Part shown: positions 52,223 to 60,923 of the stretch, in pieces
Numbering within the stretch: the first letter of the stretch is position 1
How the letters are laid out: each line of letters starts with the position of its first letter
From: JAGQSZ01 sp049647585
GTDB taxonomy: Bacteria > Actinomycetota > Acidimicrobiia > Acidimicrobiales > Microtrichaceae
Direction of reading: 5' to 3'
DNA length: 64,000 nucleotides
NCBI GenBank assembly: GCA_049647585.1
Contig: JBARXY010000044.1
Span: 1 to 64,000 of the forward strand
Position numbers and translations under genes: made by a program
Notes under the pieces: model-generated
Told to the model about the DNA's origin: nothing
The model's input: the letters and a program-made list of their open reading frames with translations, nothing else
Databases searched by the model: none

Positions 52223-53065
52223 ATGCCCATCTCCATTCCCCAAGCGCTCGATGACAACTCGGCGTCGGCTCTAGCCAAGGCTGTTGCCTCACGACGTTTG
52301 TTTCGCTACCTGCTTTCGTCCGCCCTGGCCGGGGCCTTCGTCGGCATTGCCGTCGTCCTGCTCGTCTCGGTGAGTGCGCCACTCGTCGCGACAGGGTCGG
52401 GCTTTGCCAAATTGGTCCAGGGATCAGTCTTCGGAATCGCACTCGTTCTGGTCGTTTTTGCCGGCGCCGATCTGTTTACCGGTAACGCGATGGTGATGTT
52501 GCAGGGCTGGTGGGCTCGGGCTGTCGGACCCCGTGATGTCGGCCGGGTCTGGGGCCTGTCGCTGTTCGGCAACATCGCAGGCTCGCTCGTGTTCGCGGCC
52601 GTCGTCCACGCCGGCGGGACACTCAGCGGGCCTGGCGCCAAAATGATCGAGACGATCGTCGCTGCCAAAGGTGCAGCGACTGGTCCCCAACTTTTCTGGC
52701 GTGCGGTGCTGTGTAACGCGCTTGTCTGCTTGGCGATGTGGATGGCCGCCCGGGCCACGTCGGACGGCGCCAAAATCGCCGTGCTGTGGTTTGCACTTCT
52801 CGCCTTCGTCGGGTCCGGATTCGAACACTCCATAGCCAACGCGACGATCTTCGGACTGGGCATTTTGGAAGGCTCAGCCACGTGGGCCGCAATGGCCCGC
52901 AACCTTGTCTGGACCGTGCCGGGCAACATCGTCGGCGGCGGAATCGTGATCGGCGTCGGCTATGCCTGGTTGGCAAGCGGTCGCGGTGCGGCAGCAGTCG
53001 ACGCCGACATCGCATTTACCGACGAAATAGTTGAGGTCGAAGCTCATGAGCCGGCGATGGTTTGA
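52223..53065 (+). CDS. nirC: Formate/nitrite transporter family channel
   Basis: 280-residue FNT protein with six predicted helices. LAGAFVGIAVVLLVSV, DLFTGNAMVMLQGWW, CNALVCLAMWMA, GFEHSIANATIFGLG and NLVWTVPGNIVGGGIVIG match FNT selectivity-filter and slit regions. Directly after the nitrite reductase, it probably imports nitrite. Its 3' end overlaps the convergent regulator gene by 22 bases. AAGGAAG precedes the ATG. Confidence 0.9.
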   Translation: MPISIPQALDDNSASALAKAVASRRLFRYLLSSALAGAFVGIAVVLLVSVSAPLVATGSGFAKLVQGSVFGIALVLVVFAGADLFTGNAMVMLQGWWARAVGPRDVGRVWGLSLFGNIAGSLVFAAVVHAGGTLSGPGAKMIETIVAAKGAATGPQLFWRAVLCNALVCLAMWMAARATSDGAKIAVLWFALLAFVGSGFEHSIANATIFGLGILEGSATWAAMARNLVWTVPGNIVGGGIVIGVGYAWLASGRGAAAVDADIAFTDEIVEVEAHEPAMV

Positions 53066-54159
53066 CCGGCGGGCTCGACCCGGAGCGACGAGGTGTAGCC
53101 ACGTCGGGGCACGGCACGGATACCCGGTCCGATTGGGCCAAGTTTGGAGCGGAGGCGGCCGATGGCCGCTTCCGCTGCGTGCGGGTCGGAGCCTTCTGGC
53201 GCCAAGTCGGCTTTGGCCACGACGGATGGTGATTGATCCAGCAGAGTCACAAGGAGGCGCCGTTCACCGGTAGTCAAGGTTGACGTCGATCCGTCGTCGT
53301 GGATCAATGCGCTGCCCTGCAGCAGGGCGGAGCGGTGCTCGTGATGCAGATTCAGAGTCGATGCGGTGAGTTCGCCTATCAGAGACTGAACCATCGACCC
53401 CAGCCGTGTTCGCTGAGGCTCGATCACCTGGAGGACACCCCTTTCGCGTAGCGCCGAGGCAGTGAGCGGACCGACCGCAACTGCGCGGGCACGTCGACCC
53501 AGAGCAGCCGTCAGCGCGGCAGGGTCCGGTGCGAGAGCGAAGGCTGAACCGACGGCGTAGCGACAGGTGAACGTGACAGCGTCGACGCGGTCACCCACGA
53601 CAGCATCGATCAGGCGGAGCGCGGGGCCTGGATCCGCTGGGACCCCGCAGCGATATACGGGGACGTCGATGACCCGTGCGCCGAGCGACCTGAGTTGCTC
53701 GGCCAAACGAGGGTCACCGCCGTCGCGTTGAACGGCTATCCGCTTGCCCATGACGCCCAGGTCCTGAAGGTGCTGGATGACCTCGTCGCCGGTTTCACCG
53801 ACGGCGTGCCAGTCGACCTTGAGGCCGCAGTAGGTCCCGGCGGAGCGGGCCTTCAGGCCCCTTGCGAGCACCACCGCCCCGGCACAGCTCTCGCGGAGCG
53901 CAAGGTCGAGACCCGAGCTCTCAGCCGCCCCGAACCACGATCGGGTACCGATGCCGGTTGTGAGGACAACGAAGTCCACACCGGCCGCGGTCACTTCCTT
54001 GGTGGATGACACAGTCGCGTTGATGTCGTTGAGCAGAGACGTTTGCAGCACCGGTCCGTGCATCACGGTCGCGCCGCGTCGACCGAGCATTTCTGCCTGT
54101 TCCTCCCAGCGGCGATCCCCAGTGATCGCGATGGTGAAGCCCGTTAGTGGATCGACCAT
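53044..54159 (-). CDS. nnaR: HemD-domain winged-helix regulator, NnaR-like
   Basis: 371 residues. Residues 5-250 are a uroporphyrinogen-III synthase (HemD) domain (FTIAITGDRRWEEQAEMLGRRG, VDFVVLTTGIGTR, DAVTFTCRYAV), and residues about 280-365 an OmpR/PhoB-like winged helix (LTTGERRLLVTLLD ... AIGRLRSKLGPIGPGIRAVPRRGY). This architecture is known from Streptomyces and Mycobacterium NnaR, an activator of nitrate/nitrite assimilation genes. Context with nirA and nirC supports that; whether HemD activity remains is unknown. Confidence 0.85.
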   Translation of the reverse strand: MVDPLTGFTIAITGDRRWEEQAEMLGRRGATVMHGPVLQTSLLNDINATVSSTKEVTAAGVDFVVLTTGIGTRSWFGAAESSGLDLALRESCAGAVVLARGLKARSAGTYCGLKVDWHAVGETGDEVIQHLQDLGVMGKRIAVQRDGGDPRLAEQLRSLGARVIDVPVYRCGVPADPGPALRLIDAVVGDRVDAVTFTCRYAVGSAFALAPDPAALTAALGRRARAVAVGPLTASALRERGVLQVIEPQRTRLGSMVQSLIGELTASTLNLHHEHRSALLQGSALIHDDGSTSTLTTGERRLLVTLLDQSPSVVAKADLAPEGSDPHAAEAAIGRLRSKLGPIGPGIRAVPRRGYTSSLRVEPAGQTIAGS

Positions 54160-54249
54160 GGAGGCACGGTATCCACACCGTGTTTCAGCTCTGTTGCCGG
54201 GCGGTTGCGTAGGAGTCTTCAGCGACGAAAGTCGCGGTGGCAGCTCAAC

Positions 54250-54687
54250 TCAGGCGCGCTTGTGAGTGCGCCACGCCAAGCCCTCAGCATCTAGGACACC
54301 GGGCAAGATTCCACTCGCCGATTCCTCTGAAAGCATCAGGGTCGCGTTGAGGCAGAGCCCCGCGGCTGTTGCCTCCAGGTTCAGAAGATTGAGCCGAGGA
54401 TGTCGTTCCGCAACCCTTGCCATCAGAGGGACGGTCGATCTCGGGTGGGCAATTCCAACCGAGTCGGGAAGCGCAAGCAGGCTATGGATCGCAGCGTTCT
54501 GATGGGCTTCGCCAAGGTTCTGGAACGGACCCGAGAGATGGCCTCCAGCGCCGACGACCGCTGCTCGACAGGCCCGGTAGTACCAGTAGGAAGTGGTGTT
54601 GAGTTCACCCTCGACCTCGATTCCGACGAGGAGGTGCTCGATCAGAAGTCGATCATCGAGAATGATCGACTTCGAGTTGCTCACCAC
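54250..54687 (-). CDS. Putative toxin-like partner of AbrB-type gene (PIN-like?)
   Basis: 145 residues. SIILDDRLLIEHLLVG at the N-terminus resembles the first strand and acidic residue of PIN nucleases, but the later acidic residues are not clearly placed. GTG start shares a base with the TAG stop of the AbrB-type gene upstream, typical of antitoxin-toxin pairs. I call it a toxin candidate only by position. Confidence 0.55.
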   Translation of the reverse strand: MVSNSKSIILDDRLLIEHLLVGIEVEGELNTTSYWYYRACRAAVVGAGGHLSGPFQNLGEAHQNAAIHSLLALPDSVGIAHPRSTVPLMARVAERHPRLNLLNLEATAAGLCLNATLMLSEESASGILPGVLDAEGLAWRTHKRA

Positions 54688-54926
54688 TACTGGTCAGCTA
54701 GGTCCGGGTCTTCAAGACTGGCTACCGCGTCGTCGTATCGGTCCCGCAGTACATCGTGGAGTTCGATCCGTGCGCTGTCGATCCCGCCTGGCACGATCAA
54801 GGCTGCATCACCCAGATCGATAAAGCCGACTTCACCACCATCGTCGATACCCCAGCGGTGGCGGAGTTCGGCCGGAAGGCTCGTCTGACCGCGGTGAGAA
54901 ACCTTTGCGACGGAAGTGGCACGCAT
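54687..54926 (-). CDS. AbrB/MazE-type antitoxin-like DNA-binding protein
   Basis: 79 residues with a swapped-hairpin AbrB fold: VAKVSHRGQTSLPAELRHRWGI then EVGFIDLGDAALIVPGG. Likely antitoxin and autorepressor of the two-gene unit. A dyad TTGTAA-N11-TTACAA lies directly upstream. Confidence 0.8.
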   Translation of the reverse strand: MRATSVAKVSHRGQTSLPAELRHRWGIDDGGEVGFIDLGDAALIVPGGIDSARIELHDVLRDRYDDAVASLEDPDLADQ

Positions 54927-54933
54927 GGGTGCA

Positions 54934-54956
54934 TTGTAAGCTGACGCGCATTACAA
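54934..54956. promoter_or_regulatory. Operator candidate TTGTAA-N11-TTACAA
   Basis: TTGTAA (54934-54939) and TTACAA (54951-54956) form an inverted repeat starting eight bases upstream of the AbrB-type ATG. Suitable for autoregulation of the pair. Confidence 0.6.
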
Positions 54957-55059
54957 AGCGACCGTTCTTCAGTGCGCTGTTCAGCATGTGTCATCCCGAT
55001 GGTTGTCGCGGACACTTGCACCGACGCGAGGATGGGCTCCCGTGCTGCTGCGGGCGCGG

Positions 55060-56100
55060 TCAGCCAGCAGTGCGACTGCGCTCGCGGAAGTCGCTCGGGT
55101 TGGTGTCGGTCCAACCCTGGAAGGCCCGGCGGAAGCCGCTGGCATCGGCGTAGCCCAGCTGACGGGCGATCTGCTCGACGGACAATGTCGTCGAGGAGAG
55201 CAGTCGGATGGAGCGTGCCCTTCGGGCGTCATCGAGAAGTTGATGGAAACTCGTACCGCGCTCGTGCAAACGTCGCTTGAGGGTGCGAGGCGAGGTGTGG
55301 AGTCGCTCTGCCACGTCTCCGAGGGTCGGATAGCCGCTCTCGGCGCCGTCCATCATCGCCCGAACCTGGCCTGCGACATCACTGCTGAGGCCGACCAGTC
55401 CGAGTTGGTCCAGGTCTCGTCGGCACTGCTGCTCGATCAGCCGGGCGTTGAGAGGGTCGGCGCTGTCTGGACGTACATCGAGGACTGATGCGTCGAAGCG
55501 GGCCTCGTTGCTACCCATGTCGAAGCGCATCCGCGGAAGCCGATCACTCAGGCGCAGGTGGTAGTCGGGTTCGGCGTAGTCGAACCACAGTTCCACGTCG
55601 TCGAAGTCGACGAAGCCGCCTGTCAGAGAGGACCCGATGCGGACCAGCTTGACCAGGAACATGTCGAGGAGAACTTCCCTCAAATTGCCCAGCGGGACAG
55701 TCTCTACGACCGAGACAGCTGCCGAATCGCCTTCCACCCTCAGTTTGGCGCTCAGGACTGGCACCCGCAGTTGCAGGAACTCGATGCCCAGCAGGATCGC
55801 CTCTCGCAGCGATGAAGAACTCATCATCCCGAAGCCCACGAGTCCGTGTGAGGTGACACTGCTACCGAGACCGATCTCATAGCCGAGGGCAGGTTCCCCG
55901 GTCAGCGATATGGCCTGTTCCAGCAGCCGACCAAGGTCGGCCAGCGAAAGTCGTCCGTCCGGATCATCGACGCGGTCGGGATGGATGCGGGCGGTCTCCA
56001 ACAGGCCATCACTACTGACCCCGAGGGACGAAACTGCGTCGAGCACGAGAGTCGCGTACCTCGCAGGGATAGTCGGTGCCACGAGTTCGTTCATTCGCAT
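55060..56100 (-). CDS. AraC-family regulator with arabinose-binding-like N-terminal domain (OruR type)
   Basis: 346 residues: N-terminal PF12625-like domain (LVLDAVSSLGVSSDGLLETARI ... GLGSSVTSHGLVGFGMMSS) and C-terminal AraC helix-turn-helix (LHTSPRTLKRRLHERGTSFHQLLDDARR ... VEQIARQLGYADASGFRRAFQGW). ATG at 56100 (or 56094) chosen; the frame runs further upstream into the divergent esterase leader. Likely controls the esterase. Confidence 0.87.
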   Translation of the reverse strand: MRMNELVAPTIPARYATLVLDAVSSLGVSSDGLLETARIHPDRVDDPDGRLSLADLGRLLEQAISLTGEPALGYEIGLGSSVTSHGLVGFGMMSSSSLREAILLGIEFLQLRVPVLSAKLRVEGDSAAVSVVETVPLGNLREVLLDMFLVKLVRIGSSLTGGFVDFDDVELWFDYAEPDYHLRLSDRLPRMRFDMGSNEARFDASVLDVRPDSADPLNARLIEQQCRRDLDQLGLVGLSSDVAGQVRAMMDGAESGYPTLGDVAERLHTSPRTLKRRLHERGTSFHQLLDDARRARSIRLLSSTTLSVEQIARQLGYADASGFRRAFQGWTDTNPSDFRERSRTAG

Positions 56101-56240
56101 GCCAACCGCCTTTCCCCTTGGCCCCCATTGCCCCGAACTTTGGCCTCTCCGGATCTGTTCCGGGCCCATTTCCGTTCGTACCATACGGCACATCGACCCG
56201 GGGCGGTGCTGTCCCGATTGCAACAAACGGGGGATGTCGA

Positions 56241-57248
56241 GTGCAGTCCGAAGACGAAGTTGTACCTGTAGGCGGGCTGGATCGGCGCAGATTCCTCCGA
56301 GGCGTCGGGGGAGTCGGCGCGCTAGGTCTGCTTGCTGGCGCGGTGGCCGGATGCGCTCCTGCGCCTGGCGGGGGAGGCAGTGGTGGCGGGTCCGCCCTGC
56401 AGGTCGTCGACCACGGGGTATTCGGCGGACGAATGCACTACTACCGGTTCGCGACCAACGCGATTTCGACCCAACCGGCGGTTAACGTCCTACTCCCGGA
56501 TGACTATGACCAGAACCCGTCGAGGCGCTACCCGGTCATGTATCTGCTTCACGGCGGCGTTCAGGATTTCCGCACGTTCGACCTGGATCACGATATCCGT
56601 GGACTCACCGCCGGACGGCGCATCATCATCGTGATGCCCGATGGAGGCACCGCCGGTTGGTACAGCAACCCGGTCACGTCCTTCGCCGGTCCCCGTAACT
56701 GGGAGACGTTCCACATCCAGCAGCTGATCCCGTGGATCGACGCCAACTTCCGCACCTACGCCGAGGCCGAGGGTCGCGCAGTCTCGGGGTTCTCGATGGG
56801 CGGGTTCGGAGCACTCAAGTACGCCGCCAAGTACTACGGCCACTTCGCATCAGTGGGCAGCCACTCGGGCCCGGCGAGCCTGCGTCGCGACCTTGGAGCG
56901 GTTGTGCACTGGGCCAATCTGAGCTCTGCCGCTGTCGAGCTTGCCGGTGGGACGATTTATGGCGCCCCGCTATGGGACGAGGCCCGAGTGAGTGCGGACA
57001 ACCCGGTCGAGCGCGTCCCGAGCTTCCGGAACAAGCGGGTCATGTTGGTATGTGGCACTGCGAGTGAGCTCATCGACTTCGACTTCAACGAGACCGAGGT
57101 GCAGGCCGGTCAACGAGAGTTCAGCGGGCTGTTGAACAATGCCGGGATCGACCACGAGTTCCATCAGTTGCCGGGTGGGCATTTCGTACGCCGCGAGATG
57201 CTCCAGCGCGATATCGACGGAGCTATCGCCCGCCTCCGCAAGGCCTGA
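56241..57248 (+). CDS. Tat-exported lipoprotein esterase (alpha/beta hydrolase)
   Basis: 335 residues. GLDRRRFLRG is a twin-arginine motif and GAVAGC a lipobox, so a Tat-exported lipoprotein. The esterase-D/antigen-85-like domain has YPVMYLLHGG, nucleophile GFSMGGFGALKYA, and the catalytic His in LPGGHF; the Asp/Glu is likely in the SELIDFDFNE region. GTG at 56241 with GGGGGA upstream is the best start. Its last codons and stop open an 18-bp repeat array. Confidence 0.85.
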   Translation: MQSEDEVVPVGGLDRRRFLRGVGGVGALGLLAGAVAGCAPAPGGGGSGGGSALQVVDHGVFGGRMHYYRFATNAISTQPAVNVLLPDDYDQNPSRRYPVMYLLHGGVQDFRTFDLDHDIRGLTAGRRIIIVMPDGGTAGWYSNPVTSFAGPRNWETFHIQQLIPWIDANFRTYAEAEGRAVSGFSMGGFGALKYAAKYYGHFASVGSHSGPASLRRDLGAVVHWANLSSAAVELAGGTIYGAPLWDEARVSADNPVERVPSFRNKRVMLVCGTASELIDFDFNETEVQAGQREFSGLLNNAGIDHEFHQLPGGHFVRREMLQRDIDGAIARLRKA

Positions 57249-57379
57249 CGCGCCCGCGGGACCCCGGCACTCCCGCGGGGCCTGACGCGTGCGCGGGACC
57301 TGGTGCCTCCGCAGAGCCTGACGCGTCCGCGGGACCTGACGCGTCCGCGGGACCTGGTGCCTGCGCAGGATCTGACGGG
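57244..57379. repeat. Seven 18-bp tandem repeats starting at the esterase stop
   Basis: Consensus CCTGACGCGTCCGCGGGA. Units begin at 57244, 57262 (19 bp), 57281, 57299, 57317, 57335 and 57353, then a partial unit at 57371. Unit 1 contains the esterase TGA. Units 4 and 7 are a CCTGGTGCCTCCGCAGAG variant that resembles the last esterase codons (CGCCTCCGCAAGG). Confidence 0.88.
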
Positions 57380-57423
57380 CCAGCCGGTCGTAGGATCGCG
57401 TCAGCTCAAAAGGGGGTCCCAAG

Positions 57424-58332
57424 ATGCAGAAAATCGTTCCTCACATCTGGTTCGACAAGGGAGCCGAGGATGCCGCAGCGTTCTACGCGGAGGTCTTCGA
57501 TGACGCGCGGGTGGTCGGGGTCAGCAGCTATCCGGATGCAGGCCAGGAGAACCACGGCCAGCCGGCAGGATCACCGATGACGGTCGAATTCGAGATCGCC
57601 GGATTTACATTCCTGGCAATCAACGCCGGCCCGGTGTTCACGCTCAACCCGATGATCTCGTTCTTGGTCAACTTCAATCCATCGAAGAACGATGACGCGG
57701 TGGGCGAGTTGAACCGTCACTTCGCTGCCCTGTCCGAGGGCGGGAAGGTGCTGATGGAGCTGGGCGAGTATCCGTTCAGCAAGCACTACAGCTGGATCGA
57801 AGACCGCTACGGAGTGTCTTGGCAGTTGATGCTCACCGATGAGACTGCGGACCACCGACCCTTCATCAATCCCCAATTGATGTTCGCGAACGACAACGTC
57901 AACAGGGCGGAGGAGGCGATCGAGTTCTACACCTCGATTTTCGACGACTCGCGCATCGGCGCCGTGTCCAGGTATCCCGATGACATGCAGATGGTCAAGG
58001 CGGGAGCAGTGGGCTTCGCCGACTTCCAACTCGCCGACATCTGGTTCTCGGCGATCGACTCACCGGTCCCGCACGGCTTCGATTTCAACGAAGGTGTCTC
58101 GCTCCTGGTCAACTGCGACACCCAGGAAGAGATCGACCGCTACTGGTCACAGCTCTCTGCGGTCCCCGAAGCCGAGCAGTGCGGCTGGTTGAAGGACCGC
58201 TTCGGAGTGTCGTGGCAGATCGTCCCCCAGAACATGTGGGAAATCATGGCCAGCGACGATCCCGAGCGGATCAAGCGCAATTTCGAAGCGATGATGCACA
58301 TGAAGAAGATCGACATGTCGAAGTTCGACTAG
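57424..58332 (+). CDS. VOC-superfamily protein with two PhnB-like domains
   Basis: 302 residues in two similar 3-demethylubiquinone-methyltransferase-like (PhnB) domains: IVPHIWFDKGAEDAAAFYAEVF ... GVSWQLMLTD and NPQLMFANDNVNRAEEAIEFYTSIF ... GVSWQIVPQN. Intracellular; such proteins have no well-defined reaction. ATG at 57424 follows AAAAGGGGGT. Confidence 0.88.
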   Translation: MQKIVPHIWFDKGAEDAAAFYAEVFDDARVVGVSSYPDAGQENHGQPAGSPMTVEFEIAGFTFLAINAGPVFTLNPMISFLVNFNPSKNDDAVGELNRHFAALSEGGKVLMELGEYPFSKHYSWIEDRYGVSWQLMLTDETADHRPFINPQLMFANDNVNRAEEAIEFYTSIFDDSRIGAVSRYPDDMQMVKAGAVGFADFQLADIWFSAIDSPVPHGFDFNEGVSLLVNCDTQEEIDRYWSQLSAVPEAEQCGWLKDRFGVSWQIVPQNMWEIMASDDPERIKRNFEAMMHMKKIDMSKFD

Positions 58333-58379
58333 GTCTCGGTTCGGTCGAGCTCTCGCCGTTGACGCCGCGTAAAATCTGG

Positions 58380-58397
58380 CCATAGTTATAGCTATGG
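58380..58397. promoter_or_regulatory. Palindromic operator over the Phd start codon
   Basis: CCATAG-N6-CTATGG is a perfect inverted repeat that includes the start codon at 58394-58396; outward G-C pairing extends it by one base each side. TAAAAT just upstream may be a -10 box. Typical of autoregulated antitoxin genes. Confidence 0.6.
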
Positions 58398-58681
58398 CAA
58401 CCGGCGAGCATCTCTCCTTGGCTGACGTCAAGAATCGATTTTCCGAAGTAGTCGACCAACTCGAGCGAGAGCACGGTCGAGTGATCGTCACCAAGCACGG
58501 AAGACCCGCCGCGGTGCTGCTCAGTATCGAAGATTTGGAGTCCCTTGAGGAGACGCTCGAGATTCTGAGCAATCAGACTCTCATGGAAGCAGTGCGCTCC
58601 GGCCAGGAAGACGTCGCCGATGGCCGAACTGAGCAGCTTTCTCGCGACGAAGTCCCCGACCGCATAACCGGCTCGGCCTGA
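58394..58681 (+). CDS. Phd/YefM-family antitoxin, no adjacent toxin
   Basis: 95 residues: LADVKNRFSEVVDQLEREHGRVIVTKHGRPAAVLLSIEDLESLEETLEIL is classic Phd/YefM, followed by a toxin-binding tail. No RelE/Doc-type frame lies downstream before the convergent MBL gene ends at 58701, so the toxin is lost or elsewhere. Confidence 0.87.
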   Translation: MATGEHLSLADVKNRFSEVVDQLEREHGRVIVTKHGRPAAVLLSIEDLESLEETLEILSNQTLMEAVRSGQEDVADGRTEQLSRDEVPDRITGSA

Positions 58682-58700
58682 GCACCGGAATAGACGACGC

Positions 58701-59324
58701 TCAGTGGCCGCGGCGCAGCCAATCCTCCAGGTCGGGAGCTTCGGCTCCGATCGTCGTTGATTCGCCGTGGCCGGTGTGGACGACGGTTTGTGGTGGAAGC
58801 GCCAGCAGGCGCTCGCGAATCGACCGGATGATCGTGTCGAAGTTTGAATAGCTGCGACCCGTGGCCCCGGGACCTCCGCAGAACAGTGTGTCGCCGCTGA
58901 AGAGGTGACCCGTCTCGTCGTGGAAGCAGATGCATCCGGGGGAGTGCCCCGGGGTGTGCATGACCACAAGTTCGGTACCAGCGACTTCGAGGATCTCGCC
59001 GTCGACCAGTTCACGGTCGGGTTCGTTCTGCGGATACACCGTGTGCCAGAGCATCTGGTCGTCGGGATGCAACATGATCGGCCCGTCGACCAGCTCCTGA
59101 AGTTCGACCGCCGCGTTGATGTGGTCGTTGTGGCCATGGGTGAGTGCGATCGCAAGGACCGTCCGGCCGTTGACTGCGTCAGCAATGGCCTTGGCGTCAT
59201 GGGCTGCGTCGATGACGATCACATCACGGTCGTTTCCGACTATCCAGATGTTGTTGGTCACTTCCCACTCGCCGCCATCGAGAGCGAAAATGCCGTCGGT
59301 CTGCACCAGTTCGATATTCATCAC
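58701..59324 (-). CDS. MBL-fold hydrolase, mycothiol formaldehyde pathway partner
   Basis: 207-residue metallo-beta-lactamase-fold protein with the THGHNDH motif, HTPGHSPGC, SGDTLF and a C-terminal HTGHG, i.e. all zinc ligands of the glyoxalase II type. It overlaps the mscR stop by four bases; the same pair occurs in mycobacteria, where this enzyme is thought to hydrolyse S-formylmycothiol. ATG at 59324 or the next codon. Confidence 0.87.
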   Translation of the reverse strand: MMNIELVQTDGIFALDGGEWEVTNNIWIVGNDRDVIVIDAAHDAKAIADAVNGRTVLAIALTHGHNDHINAAVELQELVDGPIMLHPDDQMLWHTVYPQNEPDRELVDGEILEVAGTELVVMHTPGHSPGCICFHDETGHLFSGDTLFCGGPGATGRSYSNFDTIIRSIRERLLALPPQTVVHTGHGESTTIGAEAPDLEDWLRRGH

Positions 59325-60409
59325 AGAACCACCACGCTTCGCAGAACCTCTCCCTGTTGCATCTTGGCGAAGGCCGCCTCGACGCCGTCGAGGGGGATCT
59401 TTTCGGATACGAACCTGTCCAGGTCGAGTCGTCCCTGCAGGTAAAGCTCGACCAGCATTGGAAAGTCACGGCTCGGGAGGCAGTCGCCGTACCAACTCGG
59501 TTTGAGCGCCCCACCGCGACCGAAGAACTCGATCATGGGAATGTCGGGCATGGCCATGTCGGGTGTCGGGACTCCGACCTGCACAACCGTTCCCGCCAGG
59601 TCCCTGGAGTAGAACGCCTGCTCGAGCACCTTGGGGTTACCCACGGCCTCGACCACCACGTCGGCCCCGAAGCCGCCGGTCGCTTCACGAACCGCCTCGA
59701 CCGGGTCGACCTTGGATGCATCCACCAGGTGGGTGGCGCCGAACTGCTTGGCGACCTCAAGTTTCCGGGAGTCCAGGTCCACCGCGATCACGGTGGTGGC
59801 TCCGGCCAGCAAGGCTCCGACTATTGCAGCGTCGCCGACACCACCGCAGCCGAACACCGCGACCGAGTCACCCGGTTGTACCCCACCGGTGTGCATCGAC
59901 GCGCCGATCCCGGCCATGACGCCGCATCCCAGCAGACCGACCGCCTCGGGTGCGGCCGAGGGATTGACCTTCGTGGCCTGACCGGCGGCAACCAAGGTCT
60001 TGTCAGCAAACGCTCCGATGCCAAGCGCCGGTGACAGTTCGGTGCCGTCGGTGAGCGTCATCTTCTGGGTCGCGTTGTGGGTCGCAAAGCAGTACTGGGG
60101 TTTGCCTCTGCGACAGGCCCGACATTCGCCACAGACCGCACGCCAGTTGAGGATGACGAAGTCGCCGATGGCCACTTCGGTGACACCGTCGCCGACGGAT
60201 TCGATCCGTCCCGCCGCCTCGTGGCCCAACAGGAACGGAAACTCGTCGTTGATCCCACCCTCGCGGTAGTGCAGGTCGGTGTGACACACCCCGCAGGTCT
60301 CGATGTCGACCACGACTTCACCCGGTCCGGGGTCGGGGATGACGATGTCGGTCAACTCGACCGGATCACCCTTGGACCGTGCGATTACACCGCGAACTAC
60401 CTGCGCCAT
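59321..60409 (-). CDS. mscR: S-(hydroxymethyl)mycothiol dehydrogenase
   Basis: 362-residue zinc-dependent medium-chain dehydrogenase. Catalytic Zn Cys in CGVCHTDLHYREGG, GHEAAG, structural Zn cysteines CGECRACRRGKPQYC, and NAD site VFGCGGVGDAA. The sequence matches the mycothiol-dependent formaldehyde dehydrogenase (AdhE2/MscR) group. Oxidises the formaldehyde-mycothiol adduct; mycothiol is restricted to Actinobacteria, supporting the host assignment. Confidence 0.9.
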   Translation of the reverse strand: MAQVVRGVIARSKGDPVELTDIVIPDPGPGEVVVDIETCGVCHTDLHYREGGINDEFPFLLGHEAAGRIESVGDGVTEVAIGDFVILNWRAVCGECRACRRGKPQYCFATHNATQKMTLTDGTELSPALGIGAFADKTLVAAGQATKVNPSAAPEAVGLLGCGVMAGIGASMHTGGVQPGDSVAVFGCGGVGDAAIVGALLAGATTVIAVDLDSRKLEVAKQFGATHLVDASKVDPVEAVREATGGFGADVVVEAVGNPKVLEQAFYSRDLAGTVVQVGVPTPDMAMPDIPMIEFFGRGGALKPSWYGDCLPSRDFPMLVELYLQGRLDLDRFVSEKIPLDGVEAAFAKMQQGEVLRSVVVL

Positions 60410-60470
60410 TCGTGTCCCCTGAATCGTCCAGTGAATCGTCTAGTACCAAGGCCAACCCTACCGATGGTGC

Positions 60471-60833
60471 TCAGTCGGTGGCGGCCACGAACAGGAGTCC
60501 ACCGATCAGCCCGAGGTTTTTGAGCACCTGGATTCGGTTCCCATTTCTGGCGGCGGGATCTTCGTCCTTCCAGAAGGCGTGTCCCGTGATCGTTGTCGGC
60601 GCAAGCGAGGCCGCCAGTCCCAGTGCTGCGGCTCGGGGGAATACGCCGACAGCCAGGGCTGTGCCTCCGGCAACCATTGCGATGCCGTTTGCACGCACCG
60701 CTGCTTCCGGAAACGGAATCCCTGTCCGCTCGGCAAGCGCTACCCGCCCACCGGGTTCTGACGCCGCCTCGTATCCCAGCCAGATGAATGGCAGTCCCAA
60801 GAGCCCCTTGGCCACGCGTGAACTAACAGACAT
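60471..60833 (-). CDS. DoxX-like membrane protein
   Basis: 120 residues, four helices: KGLLGLPFIWLGYEAA, GIAMVAGGTALAVGVF, AALGLAASLAPTTITGHAFWKDEDP and QVLKNLGLIGGLLFVAA. The ..GHAFW....P....Q..KNL.L.GGLL pattern is DoxX. Possible membrane redox-complex partner. GGAGGTTTCTG precedes the ATG. Confidence 0.85.
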   Translation of the reverse strand: MSVSSRVAKGLLGLPFIWLGYEAASEPGGRVALAERTGIPFPEAAVRANGIAMVAGGTALAVGVFPRAAALGLAASLAPTTITGHAFWKDEDPAARNGNRIQVLKNLGLIGGLLFVAATD

Positions 60834-60923
60834 CAGAAACCTCCGGCTTACCGCGCGACTCCGGTCGCGCAACTTGGCTTGTGTGCAATTTTCTGCAGCT
60901 CGAGATGTGCTGCAGCTGAGAAG

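Noticed and set aside
57244..57379. Repeat array considered as CRISPR
   Set aside because: Units are 18 bp, directly tandem and without spacers; no cas genes are nearby. It is a simple tandem repeat starting at a stop codon.
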